DNA from: Halocaridina rubra
Taxonomy: Eukaryota > Arthropoda > Malacostraca > Decapoda > Atyidae
Assembly: GCA_037179515.1 (NCBI GenBank)
Contig: JAXCGZ010005664.1
Span: 195,001 to 259,000, forward strand
Length of the DNA stretch: 64,000 nt
Reading direction: 5' to 3'
The notes below the pieces were generated by a model that worked only from the letters and a program-made list of their open reading frames with translations, was not told the origin of the DNA and ran no database searches. Positions within the stretch are counted from its first letter, which is position 1, and each line of letters starts with the position of its first letter. Made by a program: the position numbers and the translations under genes. Positions 1 through 17,504 of the stretch are shown in pieces.

Positions 1-930
1 CCCTCCCTGCACTGTTAAAAAAACACCCTTTACATTATAAATAACAGCATGCAACGTAAATTTAAAAAAAAAATGAAAATACTGAAAATGTTTTTTTTCA
101 GTATTTTAATATTTTTGTGTATACCCATAAAATAAAATAATTTAAAAAAAAAAAAAACGCGAGTGAGAACGCAAACCAAGAAGCGCGAATAACCGGGGTA
201 ACACTGTATTTATGTTTCTTTACTATTTTTTACGGTTTTATTATTCTTAGGCTAAGAAATAAGTTTTTTTTTTATCAATAAAATCATGAAACTACTGGAA
301 ATATAAATATATATGCTAGCTCACGTAGCCGCGACCCCAATACATTGTACGCTATCAGACACAAGCAAAACGTTTAAGCACAACGTGAACGGCGCACACG
401 CGAGTTAGACTGAACAAGCCTTTGTCCGAAACGCTGATAGCGGTATCACATTTTACATGTTGCAATACTGTTAGTATTTATGTTTTTTACGGTTTTATTA
501 TTCTTAGGCTAATAAATAAGTTTTTTTTTATCAATAAAATCATGAAACTACTGGAAATATATATATGCTAGCTCACTTAACTGCAACCCCAATACATTGT
601 ACGCTACCGAACACTATTTTGTATGTTCCAATACCGAGTTATACTGTATGTACGTATATCCAGTTATTAGTACAATGTATATTTAAAATTCATCTACTTA
701 TTTGATGATTGTACAAAATCTAATGTATATTCGTAGGCTGGGAAATAATTTTTTTTATCAATTAGATAATGAAATAGGTTCTTTCAATAAAAAAAATTAA
801 AATACTGATTTTTTTTTTATTTTAATATTTTTGCATATACCCATGAAATAAAATAATTTATATAAAAAAAAAAGCGAGTGAGAAAGCGAACCAAGAAACG
901 CGAATAACCGGGGTAACACTGTACACACTA
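1..930. repeat. AT-rich block of interspersed direct repeats
   Basis: No coding potential seen. Two segments recur. Segment one (about 70-207 and 785-923) ends both times in a GC-richer patch containing GCGAATAACCGGGGTAACAC. Segment two (about 208-360 and 476-612) holds a block around TTATTCTTAGGCTAA and ends in CCCAATACATTGTACGCTA; a third partial copy of its core lies near 725-780. The order is one-two-two-one on the same strand. It could be the remnant of a non-coding transposable element or a decayed satellite; the family is not recognised. Confidence 0.6.
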
Positions 931-1006
931 TAACAGTGGTCATGAGAAGCAAGAGCTAATACTACTACATCTTATAAGGTAAATAAAATCCTTTTTATGA
1001 TAATTT

Positions 1007-1012
1007 TTTATT
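1007..1012 (-). promoter_or_regulatory. Candidate poly(A) signal of the alpha-tubulin gene
   Basis: The minus strand reads AATAAA here, about 370 bases after the tubulin stop codon. The region 931-1382 has no other feature and is probably 3' UTR plus flank. The cleavage site cannot be fixed from sequence alone. Confidence 0.4.
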
Positions 1013-1382
1013 TCAAAATAAAAGGCGAGTGCATGAACTTGGTCCTCAACTTTACAAAATTACAGTAAAGTACTAAAATAGATTTTCCAAACAAAAAATA
1101 AATTTCTGTAATTATATTTGGTCCTCTTTCAAGTTGTCTAACACTAATAAATTCTAAAACAGTACTTATAAATCTTAACAATTCCTTATTGAAATAACAA
1201 TGACAAAAGTTTAAAAATTACTATGGTGGCAGTTTCCAAGGAAGTTAGATGAGCACTTCATTAAGGGAATGTAAACCAAGCTAAAAAAAACAAAAGTAAA
1301 TTTTTTGACTGGATAAAATTCAAAGATTAACTCTCCAAAACAAAACCGAGTACATAAACTTGACTTTTTTTTAATAGAGGCA

Positions 1383-7986
<6,604 letters not shown>

Positions 7987-8240
7987 TTTGATCAAGAATA
8001 AACAGCTTTAAAACACTTCAATTGTCTTCCCTCTCACAGGATGCGTCTGACTCTTCCCGCGATCGGAGTAACAAGAATGATTTTGAACTTGAGAGGTCAA
8101 TGTTGCCAATACTACAATGAAAATGGCGGCCGCTATTTTCAGCCCGAACATAGCCCAAACATTCGCTAGAAGGAGCATTGAAAATAACAATATATATTTT
8201 TTAAGCAAATAACTACTAACTAAATTCAAAATTAAACGTT
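7987..8240 (-). promoter_or_regulatory. Presumed 5' UTR and promoter of alpha-tubulin
   Basis: GC content rises here relative to the surroundings. An initiator-like TCAGAC (minus strand, 8044-8049) would give a 5' UTR of about 60 bases. A YY1/Pho-type AAAATGGCGGC lies at 8120-8130 and a CCAAT at 8106-8110, both as read on the plus strand. No clear TATA box is seen. The transcription start is inferred. Confidence 0.45.
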
Positions 8241-9105
8241 TAAAAACAAAAAAAGACTTTCCATACCAATATATATCACAGGCCTGAAATTTTTAAAGTT
8301 ATGGACAAAGCACTGACACAAAGAAAGCCTCATCTAGAGACACAGTAACTCTGATGGCAACTCTGATCTAATTGAGTGAAGGTCACGTGACTCTTATTTT
8401 ACGAACGCTTTGAATAATTACCACAAGAATTTTGCGAGAATTATATAATATGAAATAGTCTAAAGAAACACAATAAAACATTAGCATATTATGGTTTTAA
8501 TTCTGAAAAAACATAAGCTAAAATTACATAACAATGAAGCGGGATGCATTTAACAAACTTTAGAAAGTGCGCCCCGCCCTTGGAGGGAGAAAAAAAATGG
8601 TTGGCGGTATTTAGTTTTGGATAAAGAGACATAATATTTTCCTCACTAATGATTAAGAAATAGATTTGATATTACGATGAAAAATAACTCAAGATAACAA
8701 TGTTGTTTCAGGTAGTTAGATTTTAAACTTCATGAATAGATTGCAAACTTAATAGGGACCAAGTAATGAGCGGGAGATCTTTTCTTTTTGACTACGATAT
8801 CCAACCCTGAGTGGATATCGTAATCAAGCCAGTGTCTTTTTGAGAAGGAAACTCGAAAATAAATTTCAAAATCAATTAAATAGTATATAATATAAATTCC
8901 TGAGTCAAGGCGATATACTCTTGACTATAAGAAAATAAATTACAGAGGAGGGAATTCTCTGTCCCCTCGCTCCACCCCATTAAGTCAACTCTTACGACAC
9001 TCAGGGGAACACGGAGGAAGTCATTTACCCCCCCCCCTCTCTCCCCAATGAGTTAAGAGTGTTTTGCCATGACTCAGCAACTCCCCTTACAAGGAGAAAA
9101 ATGGC
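8241..9105. other. Intergenic, no gene seen
   Basis: AT-rich. It contains a stem-loop at 8788-8827 (arms around TACGATATCCA, 8-base loop) and an R1 repeat fragment at 8942-9035. No open frame resembles a known protein. Confidence 0.6.
8942..9035 (+). repeat. Dispersed repeat R1 fragment
   Basis: Contains TCTTACGACACTCAGGGGAA followed by an ACGGAGGAAGTCATT-like stretch. This matches, with divergence, the longer R1 copy at 22087-22320 (TTTTACGACACGCAGGGAA and an ACGGTGAGG-like stretch). The family is not recognised. Confidence 0.55.
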
Positions 9106-9107
9106 TC

Positions 9108-9109
<2 letters not shown>

Positions 9110-9200
<91 letters not shown>
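9110..9200. repeat. (AT)n microsatellite
   Basis: A pure TA run. Confidence 0.95.
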
Positions 9201-9202
<2 letters not shown>

Positions 9203-10408
9203 TAACTAGACAGGTAGATAGATATAAATTTCTCAATAACTGTGTTCAAAGTATGATTTATTTTACACATACAAGAAAAAATATAGTTTTTAAAAGTATT
9301 TCTTTTTTTTTCTATAGCTATTGTTACAAAACTATGCGAATTACATAACAGGGTGAATGTGATGAATAATCGCAGCATTTTATCTGCACGGTACATAGTG
9401 TAGATAATATTTGTCAAAATAAAATGCAAAATAAGCGAAGACAGCCTTCTGATCTAGTCAGAGCAATGGAGGCGTCCTTCTACTGTGCTCAACAACGCAA
9501 AAGCTCTACTACAATTATCTCCGTAATTTAAAAAAATATAAATATAATGAAATTTATTATACAGGTATTCCTTGAAACGACTCAACTAACACTGCCAAGT
9601 TTCGTAAATAAGGTACAGAAGTTACTGATGATAAATATACATAACATGAAGTATAAAAGCGTAGATATGTTTGAGTCTCTGAACTGAATAACCGTTGTAG
9701 AATAGCGGGGACTCAAAGAGGTGACGGAGCCACTTTTTCAAGCCCAAGGTTTGAGAGATAGGAAGAGCATCTAAGCCTTAATCCCCAGCTTTAATTCTTC
9801 TGTGTCCGCCCCCAAATTGGTACTGATAGTGACACATTAAATGTAAAAGCAAAAACAAACATATGAAAAAGAAGTAGCAAGGGGAATTCTGTTAAACAGA
9901 CAATAAGTAGTGACAGTTATTACATAACCCTAAAACACACCCTGGCAACAGCAGCTAACCAGCGATAATATGTATTTACTTATAAGAAAAAAAGTAAGAT
10001 TTTTATGCTACATTTATAGCTTATTTTGCGACAGTCAGTATAATGGCTTATTTAGTTTAGTAGTTTCCACAGCATACCCAGAGACAACTTGGTGCCACTT
10101 TGGCTTGTTATCTACAAGGAAAAACTATATACACCGTAGATATTCTAGCGATAAACAACACGTACATCGGCCAAAAATGCTAAATAGAGGTTAGGGTAGG
10201 TTAAGTTATAGATCACAATATAAAGTGTATATAGCATACCAAAGTAGATTCATGACACGTAGATAAGCCAAAGTAGCACCTACAAATTTTTATGCATTAC
10301 ATATTTATATCTTCATTAGTCTTAACTGAATCTCTAAGGTAGGGCAGCGAGATACATTCCATCAGCATGACTACATATTGGCGTTTGGTTCCTTGGTGTT
10401 GCATTGAC

Positions 10409-10412
<4 letters not shown>
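9201..10412. other. Intergenic, no gene seen
   Basis: About 1.2 kb of AT-rich sequence. 9715-9820 weakly resembles one outer arm of the foldback at 11217-11640 (shared order of GAGGTGACG, CCTTAAT, TGTCCG). No coding potential is recognised. Confidence 0.5.
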
Positions 10413-10463
<51 letters not shown>

Positions 10464-10473
10464 TATCGTAAAA

Positions 10474-10505
<32 letters not shown>
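10413..10505. repeat. Two (GA)n microsatellites
   Basis: GA runs at 10413-10460 and 10477-10505, separated and followed by the same short string TTTATCGTAAAAGT. This looks like a small tandem duplication of repeat plus flank. Confidence 0.93.
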
Positions 10506-10508
<3 letters not shown>

Positions 10509-11216
10509 ATCGTAAAAGTCGACTGAACACAGTGAGGTGCGGAGACTGGGAATCCCCTCCTTAGTATTTGACTCTGCCACCCCCTTTATAAGAGGGTTGA
10601 AGGCTCGGATCTCGTAATGAAAAGTAACCCCAGGGTGTTCGTCACCTAACCTAACCTAACCTAACAATTACCAGGGTTATTTAACTTTAAATGAGGTTCG
10701 GGGGTTACTCATCTTTCCAAGATCCGACGGCTCTTGTAAACAAATCGAGACAATACAAAAGTAAACTTTATAAAGCCCAATCATTTAAACAGAATATTGG
10801 CATAGTAGGAAAAGAACAACAAACGACTATGTTACCATTCGAAGGAAATTTCCATATGCCGTGTTCTCGGTTTTTATCTTGAGATCTTTGTATATCTATC
10901 AAACGAGAAAATTCGTAAGGTATAACTTAACCATTGGGACCACTGTTGCCAGACACTTATCAACACCCTAAATTTCTGGAAAATATTCTAATCATCAGTT
11001 TAAGGTGAGGAGCGGTTTAGAAGTTGGCCTTGAAATGCGAGTTTTAAAATGCTACAGTGACCTATATCAAATACTTCGGTGTTGGGTAACATATTAAGCT
11101 TAAGGACCGTCACTTGGTAGGGGATTTTTTTTCTATTTTCACGTGAATTTTTTGTTGTTGTATGGAAATAAATAATGTAAATAAGTCTATTTTTATATTA
11201 CTATTAGTACTCTTTT
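10506..11216. other. Intergenic, no gene seen
   Basis: Apart from the CCTAA tract, nothing is recognised. Confidence 0.5.
10648..10668. repeat. Short telomere-like (CCTAA)n tract
   Basis: About four CCTAA units, the complement of the arthropod telomeric TTAGG. Similar short or imperfect tracts lie near 10190, 15964-16010 (inverted pair), 21025-21100 and 22735-22750. Confidence 0.7.
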
Positions 11217-11640
11217 GAGACAAGGTGACGTTGGAACGACATGAAGTGCTTCCTGCCTTAATTCCCAAGCTTCATTCTATGTCCGTCTCAAAGGGGTTTG
11301 GTTTCGGTTTTACGTCACGAACTCCCTTTTCAACTAAGGGCTAGGACGGTTGCCTTCTTGCGAAGGATTTGTTTTGGCAGATGTAATCGTTACCCTGAGT
11401 GTAAGCCCTTACTAACCTAAGTCAGTCACGGACTGAGGTTAGTAAGGGCATGCACTCAGGGTAACGATTACATCTGCCAAAACAAGTCCTTCGCAAGAAG
11501 GCAACCGTCCTAGCCCTTGGTTGAAAAGGGAGTTCGTGACGCAAAACCGAAACCAAACCCTTTTGAGACGGACATAGAATGAAGTTTGGGAAGCAAGGCA
11601 GGAAGCACTTCCTGTCGTCCCAACATCACCTCTCGAGTCG
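11217..11640. repeat. Long foldback (near-perfect inverted repeat) containing SINE sequence
   Basis: The left arm (about 11217-11425) and right arm (about 11429-11640) are reverse complements with few mismatches, separated by about 3 bases. The inner half of each arm matches the non-tRNA body of the S1 SINE seen at 13024-13225 and 15081-15284 (CATCTGCCAAAACAAG, CTTCGCAAGAAGGC). The outer roughly 90 bases per arm are not found in those two SINE copies. A transcript across it would fold into a hairpin of about 200 bp. Confidence 0.9.
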
Positions 11641-11814
11641 AGCTACAAGAATCTCTCACTAATAATAATATTGGTTGAACAGTTTAAAACTGATTTGCGG
11701 TCAAATAGTTCTGTGTGAATAGATATATATCTTGGTTTTACATCACATAAAAACTAGTTTCTCTCATCTACAAAAATGCTCTCGTTTGTGTTTACACGCG
11801 TGCGAGCGAGAGCG
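11641..11814. other. Spacer, no gene seen
   Basis: Short unassigned stretch ending in a GAGCGAGAGCGAA-like lead into a CA repeat. Confidence 0.4.

Positions 11815-11876
<62 letters not shown>
11815..11876. repeat. (CA)n microsatellite
   Basis: A pure CA run. It directly precedes a family A terminal-repeat motif at about 11884-11899. Confidence 0.95.
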
Positions 11877-11880
<4 letters not shown>

Positions 11881-11896
11881 TACACAATTAGGTAAT

Positions 11897-13010
<1,114 letters not shown>

Positions 13011-13023
13011 CTGCTCCCCAAAA

Positions 13024-13225
13024 GTAGTCGCCGTGGCTCAGTCGGTAGCGTCTCCGACTCTGAGGCGTCAGGTCGAGGGTTCGCGCCCCGCCACGGTCTG
13101 AGGTTAGCAAAGGCATGCACTCAGCGTAAGGATTGCATCTGCCAAAACAAGTCCTTCGCAAGAAGGCAACCGTCCTAGCCCTTGGTTGATAAGGGAGTCC
13201 GTGACGTAAAACCGGAACCGGAACC
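13024..13225 (+). mobile_element. tRNA-derived SINE (family S1), full copy with target duplications
   Basis: The tRNA-like head has CCGTGGCTCAGTCGGTAGCG (A box) and GGGTTCGCGCC (B box); an acceptor-like CCGTGG/CCACGG pair closes it. The body contains GGTTAGCAAAGGCATGCACT, CATCTGCCAAAACAAG and a 3' end GTAAAACCGGAACCGGAACC. It is flanked by a matching 16-base direct repeat ATAACTGCTCCCCAAA (13007-13022 and 13226-13241), the signature of LINE-mediated retroposition. The insertion lies in a reverse-oriented R1 repeat. Confidence 0.88.
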
Positions 13226-13300
13226 ATAACTGCTCCCCAAACTGTTTCTTTTTTGATGTCGGCTACCCCCACTTATTAAGGGGAAACAGCCACGGTATAT
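13226..13300 (-). repeat. Dispersed repeat R1 fragment (minus)
   Basis: The reverse complement starts ACCGTGGCTGTTTCCCCTTA and includes GTAGCCGAC and GTTTGGGGAGCAGTTAT, matching the start of the plus-strand copy at 22087. It was split by the S1 SINE. Confidence 0.75.
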
Positions 13301-13317
13301 GTATGTATGTATATATA

Positions 13318-13319
13318 AC

Positions 13320-13396
<77 letters not shown>

Positions 13397-13407
13397 TTAT
13401 TATTACG
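13318..13407. repeat. (ATT)n microsatellite
   Basis: A trinucleotide run with one interruption. The stretch 13408-13660 after it has no recognisable feature. Confidence 0.93.
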
Positions 13408-13666
13408 ACCATTACCTTTTTATTAGCTAACTATCTATCTATCTATAAGCTATAAAAGGTCTAGGCTAAAGATAGCCTAAAAGATAGCTACTCATATAAC
13501 TTGCAAGATCGAATCACGGCATAACCTACATATATAGAACCCACGCCGGGCCCTATATTGATTATCCCTTACAAAATGAAGAAACTTCTATATAATACAT
13601 AGTATAATTTTCATTATCAATTAAAATAATGTTCAACTCTTAGAGAAATGTAAACCTATGGATATT

Positions 13667-13797
<131 letters not shown>

Positions 13798-13798
13798 A

Positions 13799-15409
13799 TG
13801 GATGGTTAGTTTGTTGAATGTATGTTTCAGGAAAGGGAGGGTCCCAGTTGATTGGAGGAGTGCATGTGTAATTCCACTTTACAAAAGGAAGGGCTATAAG
13901 AATGAGTGTAGTAGTTTTAGGGGAATTAGTTTGTTGGGTGTAGTAGGTAAGGTATATGGAAGAGTGTTAATCGAGAGAATTTGGAGAGGTACTGAGAGAT
14001 TGATTGGGGAAGAACAGGGTGGGTTCAGGAGAGGAAGAGGATGTGTGGATCAGGTATTTGCGGGAAGACAGGTGTGTGAGAAGTTCTTGGAGAAAGGTAG
14101 GGACACCTTTTGGGCCTTTATGGATTTAGAGAAAGCAGATGACTGGGTAGATAGAGAGGAGTTGTGGAGGGTGTTGCAACTGTATGGAATAAGTGGAAGT
14201 TTGTTGAATGCGGTGAAGAGTTTTTACATGAATAGTAGAGCATGCGTGAGAGTTGGGAATGGTATGAGTGATTGGCTTGAAGTGAATGTTGGGTTACATC
14301 AAGGTTGTGTAATGTCGCCATGGTTGTTTAATGTGTATATGGATGGAGTGGTAAAGGAAGTAAATGAGAGAGTATTAGACAGAGGCTTGGAACTAGTGGG
14401 TGAGGATGGAAGTTTGTGGAAATAGAACCAGTTGCTATTTGCAGATGATACTGTACTGGTGGCTGATGCTGAAAATGAATTGAATCATTTGGTGACTGAG
14501 TTTATTAGTGTGTGTGAAAGAAGAAAGTTGCACGTGAATATTGGTAAAAGTAAAGTCATGAGAAGCATGAGGAGTGTTAATCTTGGCAGACTGAATGTAC
14601 GAGTGAATAGAGAGTTGCTTGAAGAAGTTGAAAGGTTAAGTATCTGAGGTTGAATATATCAAGGAGCGGACAAGTTGATGTAGAGGTAAATCACAGAGTG
14701 AAGGAAGCTAGTAAATGTCTAGGTGGGTTGAAAAGTGTAATGAGAAATAGATATTTGGGAATAAATGTAAAGAGAAGGATATATGAAGGTGTGATTGTGC
14801 CGACAGCATTGTATGGAGCAAAGACTTGGAATGCAAGAGGGGATGAAATGGAGATGAGGTGTCTGAGTGGTATGACTGGTGTATTTAGAATAGATAGAGT
14901 AAGAAATGAGGATATCAAGCAGAGAACGGGTGTTAGAATGATGCTGTCGGATAGGTTAGATCAGAGAGTGTTGAGATGGTTTGGATGCATGGAAAGGATA
15001 TGTGATGAACAAATAGTGAAGAGAGTGTGGAGTGCAGAAGTGATTGGAATTAGGTCAAAAGGGAGACCTAGAATGAGATGAGATGTAGTCACCGTGGCTC
15101 AAGCGGTAGCATCCACAACTTTGGGGCGTCAGGTCAAGGGTTCGTGCCCCGCCACGGTCTGAGGTTAGCAAGGGCATGCACTCAGGATAACGATTACATC
15201 TGCCAAAACAAGTCCTTCGCAAAGAAGGCAATTGTCCTAGCCCTTGGTAAAAAAAGGGAATCCGTGACATAAAACCGGAACAAAGGAGACCTAGAATGAG
15301 ATGGATGGATGGTGTTAAAAGAGCACTGAATGCATGTGGAAAGTCAGTGGAACAGGGAAGAGTGTGTGCAAGAGATAGGAATGCGTGGAGGAAGATTGTG
15401 CATATATGA
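13799..15409 (+). pseudogene. RTE-like reverse transcriptase ORF, broken
   Basis: Segments at 13799-14425, 14432-14647, 14650-15081 and 15285-15409 read as one protein if one in-frame stop (TAG near 14423), a frame disruption near 14641-14650 and the SINE insertion are set aside. The enzyme would copy its own RNA at a nicked target. It is not functional as it stands: full-length translation is impossible and the N-terminal half is gone. Confidence 0.8.
15081..15284 (+). mobile_element. tRNA-derived SINE (family S1) inside the RTE-like LINE
   Basis: Same structure as the copy at 13024: a CACCGTGGCTCAAGCGGTAGC head, B box GGGTTCGTGCC and the same body. It is flanked by a 19-base direct repeat beginning GGAGACCTAGAATGAGATG (15062-15080 and 15285-15303). 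The insertion clearly post-dates the LINE copy. Confidence 0.9.
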
Positions 15410-15740
15410 CGTGGCCCAAAGGGATTTATCGCATCTGCTAGTTCAGTGAACTGTGGTGGACGGGTGTGAGGGGATTTGTCATGTGATGAAACGATGGGGG
15501 TAAACCAGCTGCGGTTGTCTGCCATAATTGTAGAATATCCTTGCCTGCATATCTTGTGGGTGACCCAAGCAGGGTGGAAGGGGGGGGGTAAACGTGGCAA
15601 CTCTTTATTCCCAAGGAGCTGAGAGGAGTGGTTGAAGTGTGTGTGGATCATGGGGAATGCACGTTTCTTGGTTCGGCCACCCCCTTTACAAAGGGTAGTG
15701 AGGCATGTGTATATGTAAGTGTGTACGTATGTAAGTATGT

Positions 15741-15741
15741 C

Positions 15742-15803
<62 letters not shown>

Positions 15804-15840
15804 AGCAGTAGTAGTAGTAGTAGCAATAGTAGTAGTAGTA
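15741..15840. repeat. (TTA)n and (GTA)-like microsatellite
   Basis: TTA run at 15741-15800, then imperfect AGT/GTA units. It borders the 3' end of the RTE-like LINE. Confidence 0.93.
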
Positions 15841-16050
15841 TTGGTGCTTTTCCAATATGTGCTCTAACAACAATCTATGACCTACCGTTGTATTTGGCCA
15901 AAATATTGAAAAGGAAGAAAATTATTAAAATAAATTTATTTAGAAATATAAAGAAAAAAAATCATCCTAACCTAACCTAATCCTAGGTTACGTTAGGTTA
16001 GGGTAATTGTTTGTTTAGGTAAATTAAATTTCAAAATTTTAGTAGAACAC
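15841..16050. other. Spacer with inverted TTAGG-type tracts
   Basis: 15964-16010 reads CCTAACCTAACCTAA followed by GTTAGGTTAGGG on the same strand, a small inverted pair of telomere-like pentamers. Nothing else is recognised. Confidence 0.6.
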
Positions 16051-17504
16051 GTGATTACCTAATTGTGTTTACGGGAAAGTGCCCAAAGCTCGTATCTTCC
16101 CGTCTCCTGATCGCTTCCATTTTCTACTTAGTGATACTTACCATACCTGTCCTTAAAACTATGGATTGAGATAGTACTAACTACCTCCTCGGCTAGCGAA
16201 TTTCAATTATCAACTACTCTTACTCTGAAAAAGTATTTCCTTATATCCTGCAAAGAAGTTTTCTTACGAAGCTTCAAACTATGACCTCTAGTTCCAGAAC
16301 CAGCCATATCAAAATATCGATCCCTATACACTCTATCATAACCATGAAGGAATTTAAAGACTGTCACCATATCCCCCCTCAATCTTCTAGCTTCGAGTGA
16401 TGGTAAGTCTAATTCCCTCAGCCTCTCATCATAACTGAGATTACGTATTTTTGGCACCAGTTTCGTGGCATGTCTTTGAACTTTTTCAAGCTTAGCTATG
16501 TGCTTTTTCAAGTGCGGATTCCAAAAGGGGGCTGCATATTCGAGTTTTGGCCTCACATAGGATACATAAATATTTCTGAACATTTCCTTGCCCATGTGCC
16601 TGAAGGCTACCCTTACATTTAATAAGAAGGCATATGCTGCACTTACTATGCCATTTATATGTATTTCTGGAGACAAATCTGCCAGTATGTTTACTCCTAG
16701 ATCTCTCTCATTTTCTGTTTCTTGAAATTGTACTCCAGCCACCGAGTAGTCAAGCTTAGGCCTCCTTGCACTTGTACCCATTCTCATAACCTTACATTAT
16801 GAAGTATTGAATTTCATTAGCCACTTTTCTGACCACTCATGCAGACTATTTAGATCTTCCTGAAGTTCTCTACCATTGTTCTCGTTTCTTACCTTCTTCA
16901 CAATCTTTGCATCATCTGCAAACATATTCATGAATGAATTTACAGACTCTGGTAGGTCATTTACATATACAAGGAACAAAAGTGGCCCTAAAACTGAACC
17001 CTGTGGAACTCCACTACTAACTCTTCTCCATTCAGACACTGAGTGTCTTACTCTAACCCTCTGTTCCCTTCCTTCTAAGTAAGTTTTTATCCATTCCAAG
17101 ACATTTCCACCTATTTTAGCCATTGCTTGCAGCTTCCTAATAAGTCTCCCATGTGGAACAGTGTCAAACGCTTTCTGGAAGTCTAGGAATATGCAATCTG
17201 CCCAGCCCTCTCTTTCCTGTAAGATTCGGCTTACCTCATCATGCACTTCTAATAAGTTTGTTATTGTTGATCTACCCTCTCTGAAGCCATGTTGCCTCAC
17301 TGACAAAAAGTTGAAGGATTCCAAGTGAAGAGAGATATGTTTCCTTAGTAGTTTCTCCTTAACTTTGCAAACTATGCTGGTCAAGGAAACTGTTCTATAG
17401 TTCAGAGCCGTATCCCTCCTTCCCTTTTTGATGATAGGTATGACATTTGCTTGTTTCCAGCATCTTGGAATCTCCCCTGACTCCAGTGACTTTTTAAATA
17501 TGAT
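16051..17504 (-). mobile_element. Family A LINE, copy A2 (minus, 5'-truncated)
   Basis: The 3' end lies at 16051 (terminal motif GTGATTACCTAATTGTG as read on plus), with RT and C-terminal domain running leftward on the minus strand. Motifs include KKGRRDTALNYRTVSL, CIFLDFQKAFDTVPHG and MFADDAKIVKK. The frame is broken near 16797 (TAA in place of a coding triplet next to the FNTS motif). Its 5' end is joined head-to-head to copy A3 at 17503-17504 with about 2 bases of overlap. Confidence 0.92.

Larger units (their letters stand above)
13798..15735 (+). mobile_element. RTE-like LINE, 5'-truncated, interrupted by a SINE
   Basis: Only reverse transcriptase and the region downstream remain; the endonuclease is missing. 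RT motifs in order are IPLYKRKGYKNECSSFRGIS, EEQGGFRRGRGCVDQVF, FMDLEKADDWVDREELW, LHQGCVMSPWLFNVYMDG and LLFADDTVLVADAE. The C-terminal part has VPTALYGAKTW and GRPRMR. The catalytic region reads LEKADDW where YDR is more usual. An S1 SINE splits the C-terminus; after it, the frame resumes as RWMDGVKRALNACGKS and ends at a stop near 15409. About 320 bases of 3' UTR follow, up to a (TTA)n run. The clade is inferred from motif style. Confidence 0.82.

Noticed and set aside
8008..8229. 73-codon frame upstream of tubulin
   Set aside because: It overlaps the presumed promoter and 5' UTR, and its composition shows no protein-like character beyond chance.
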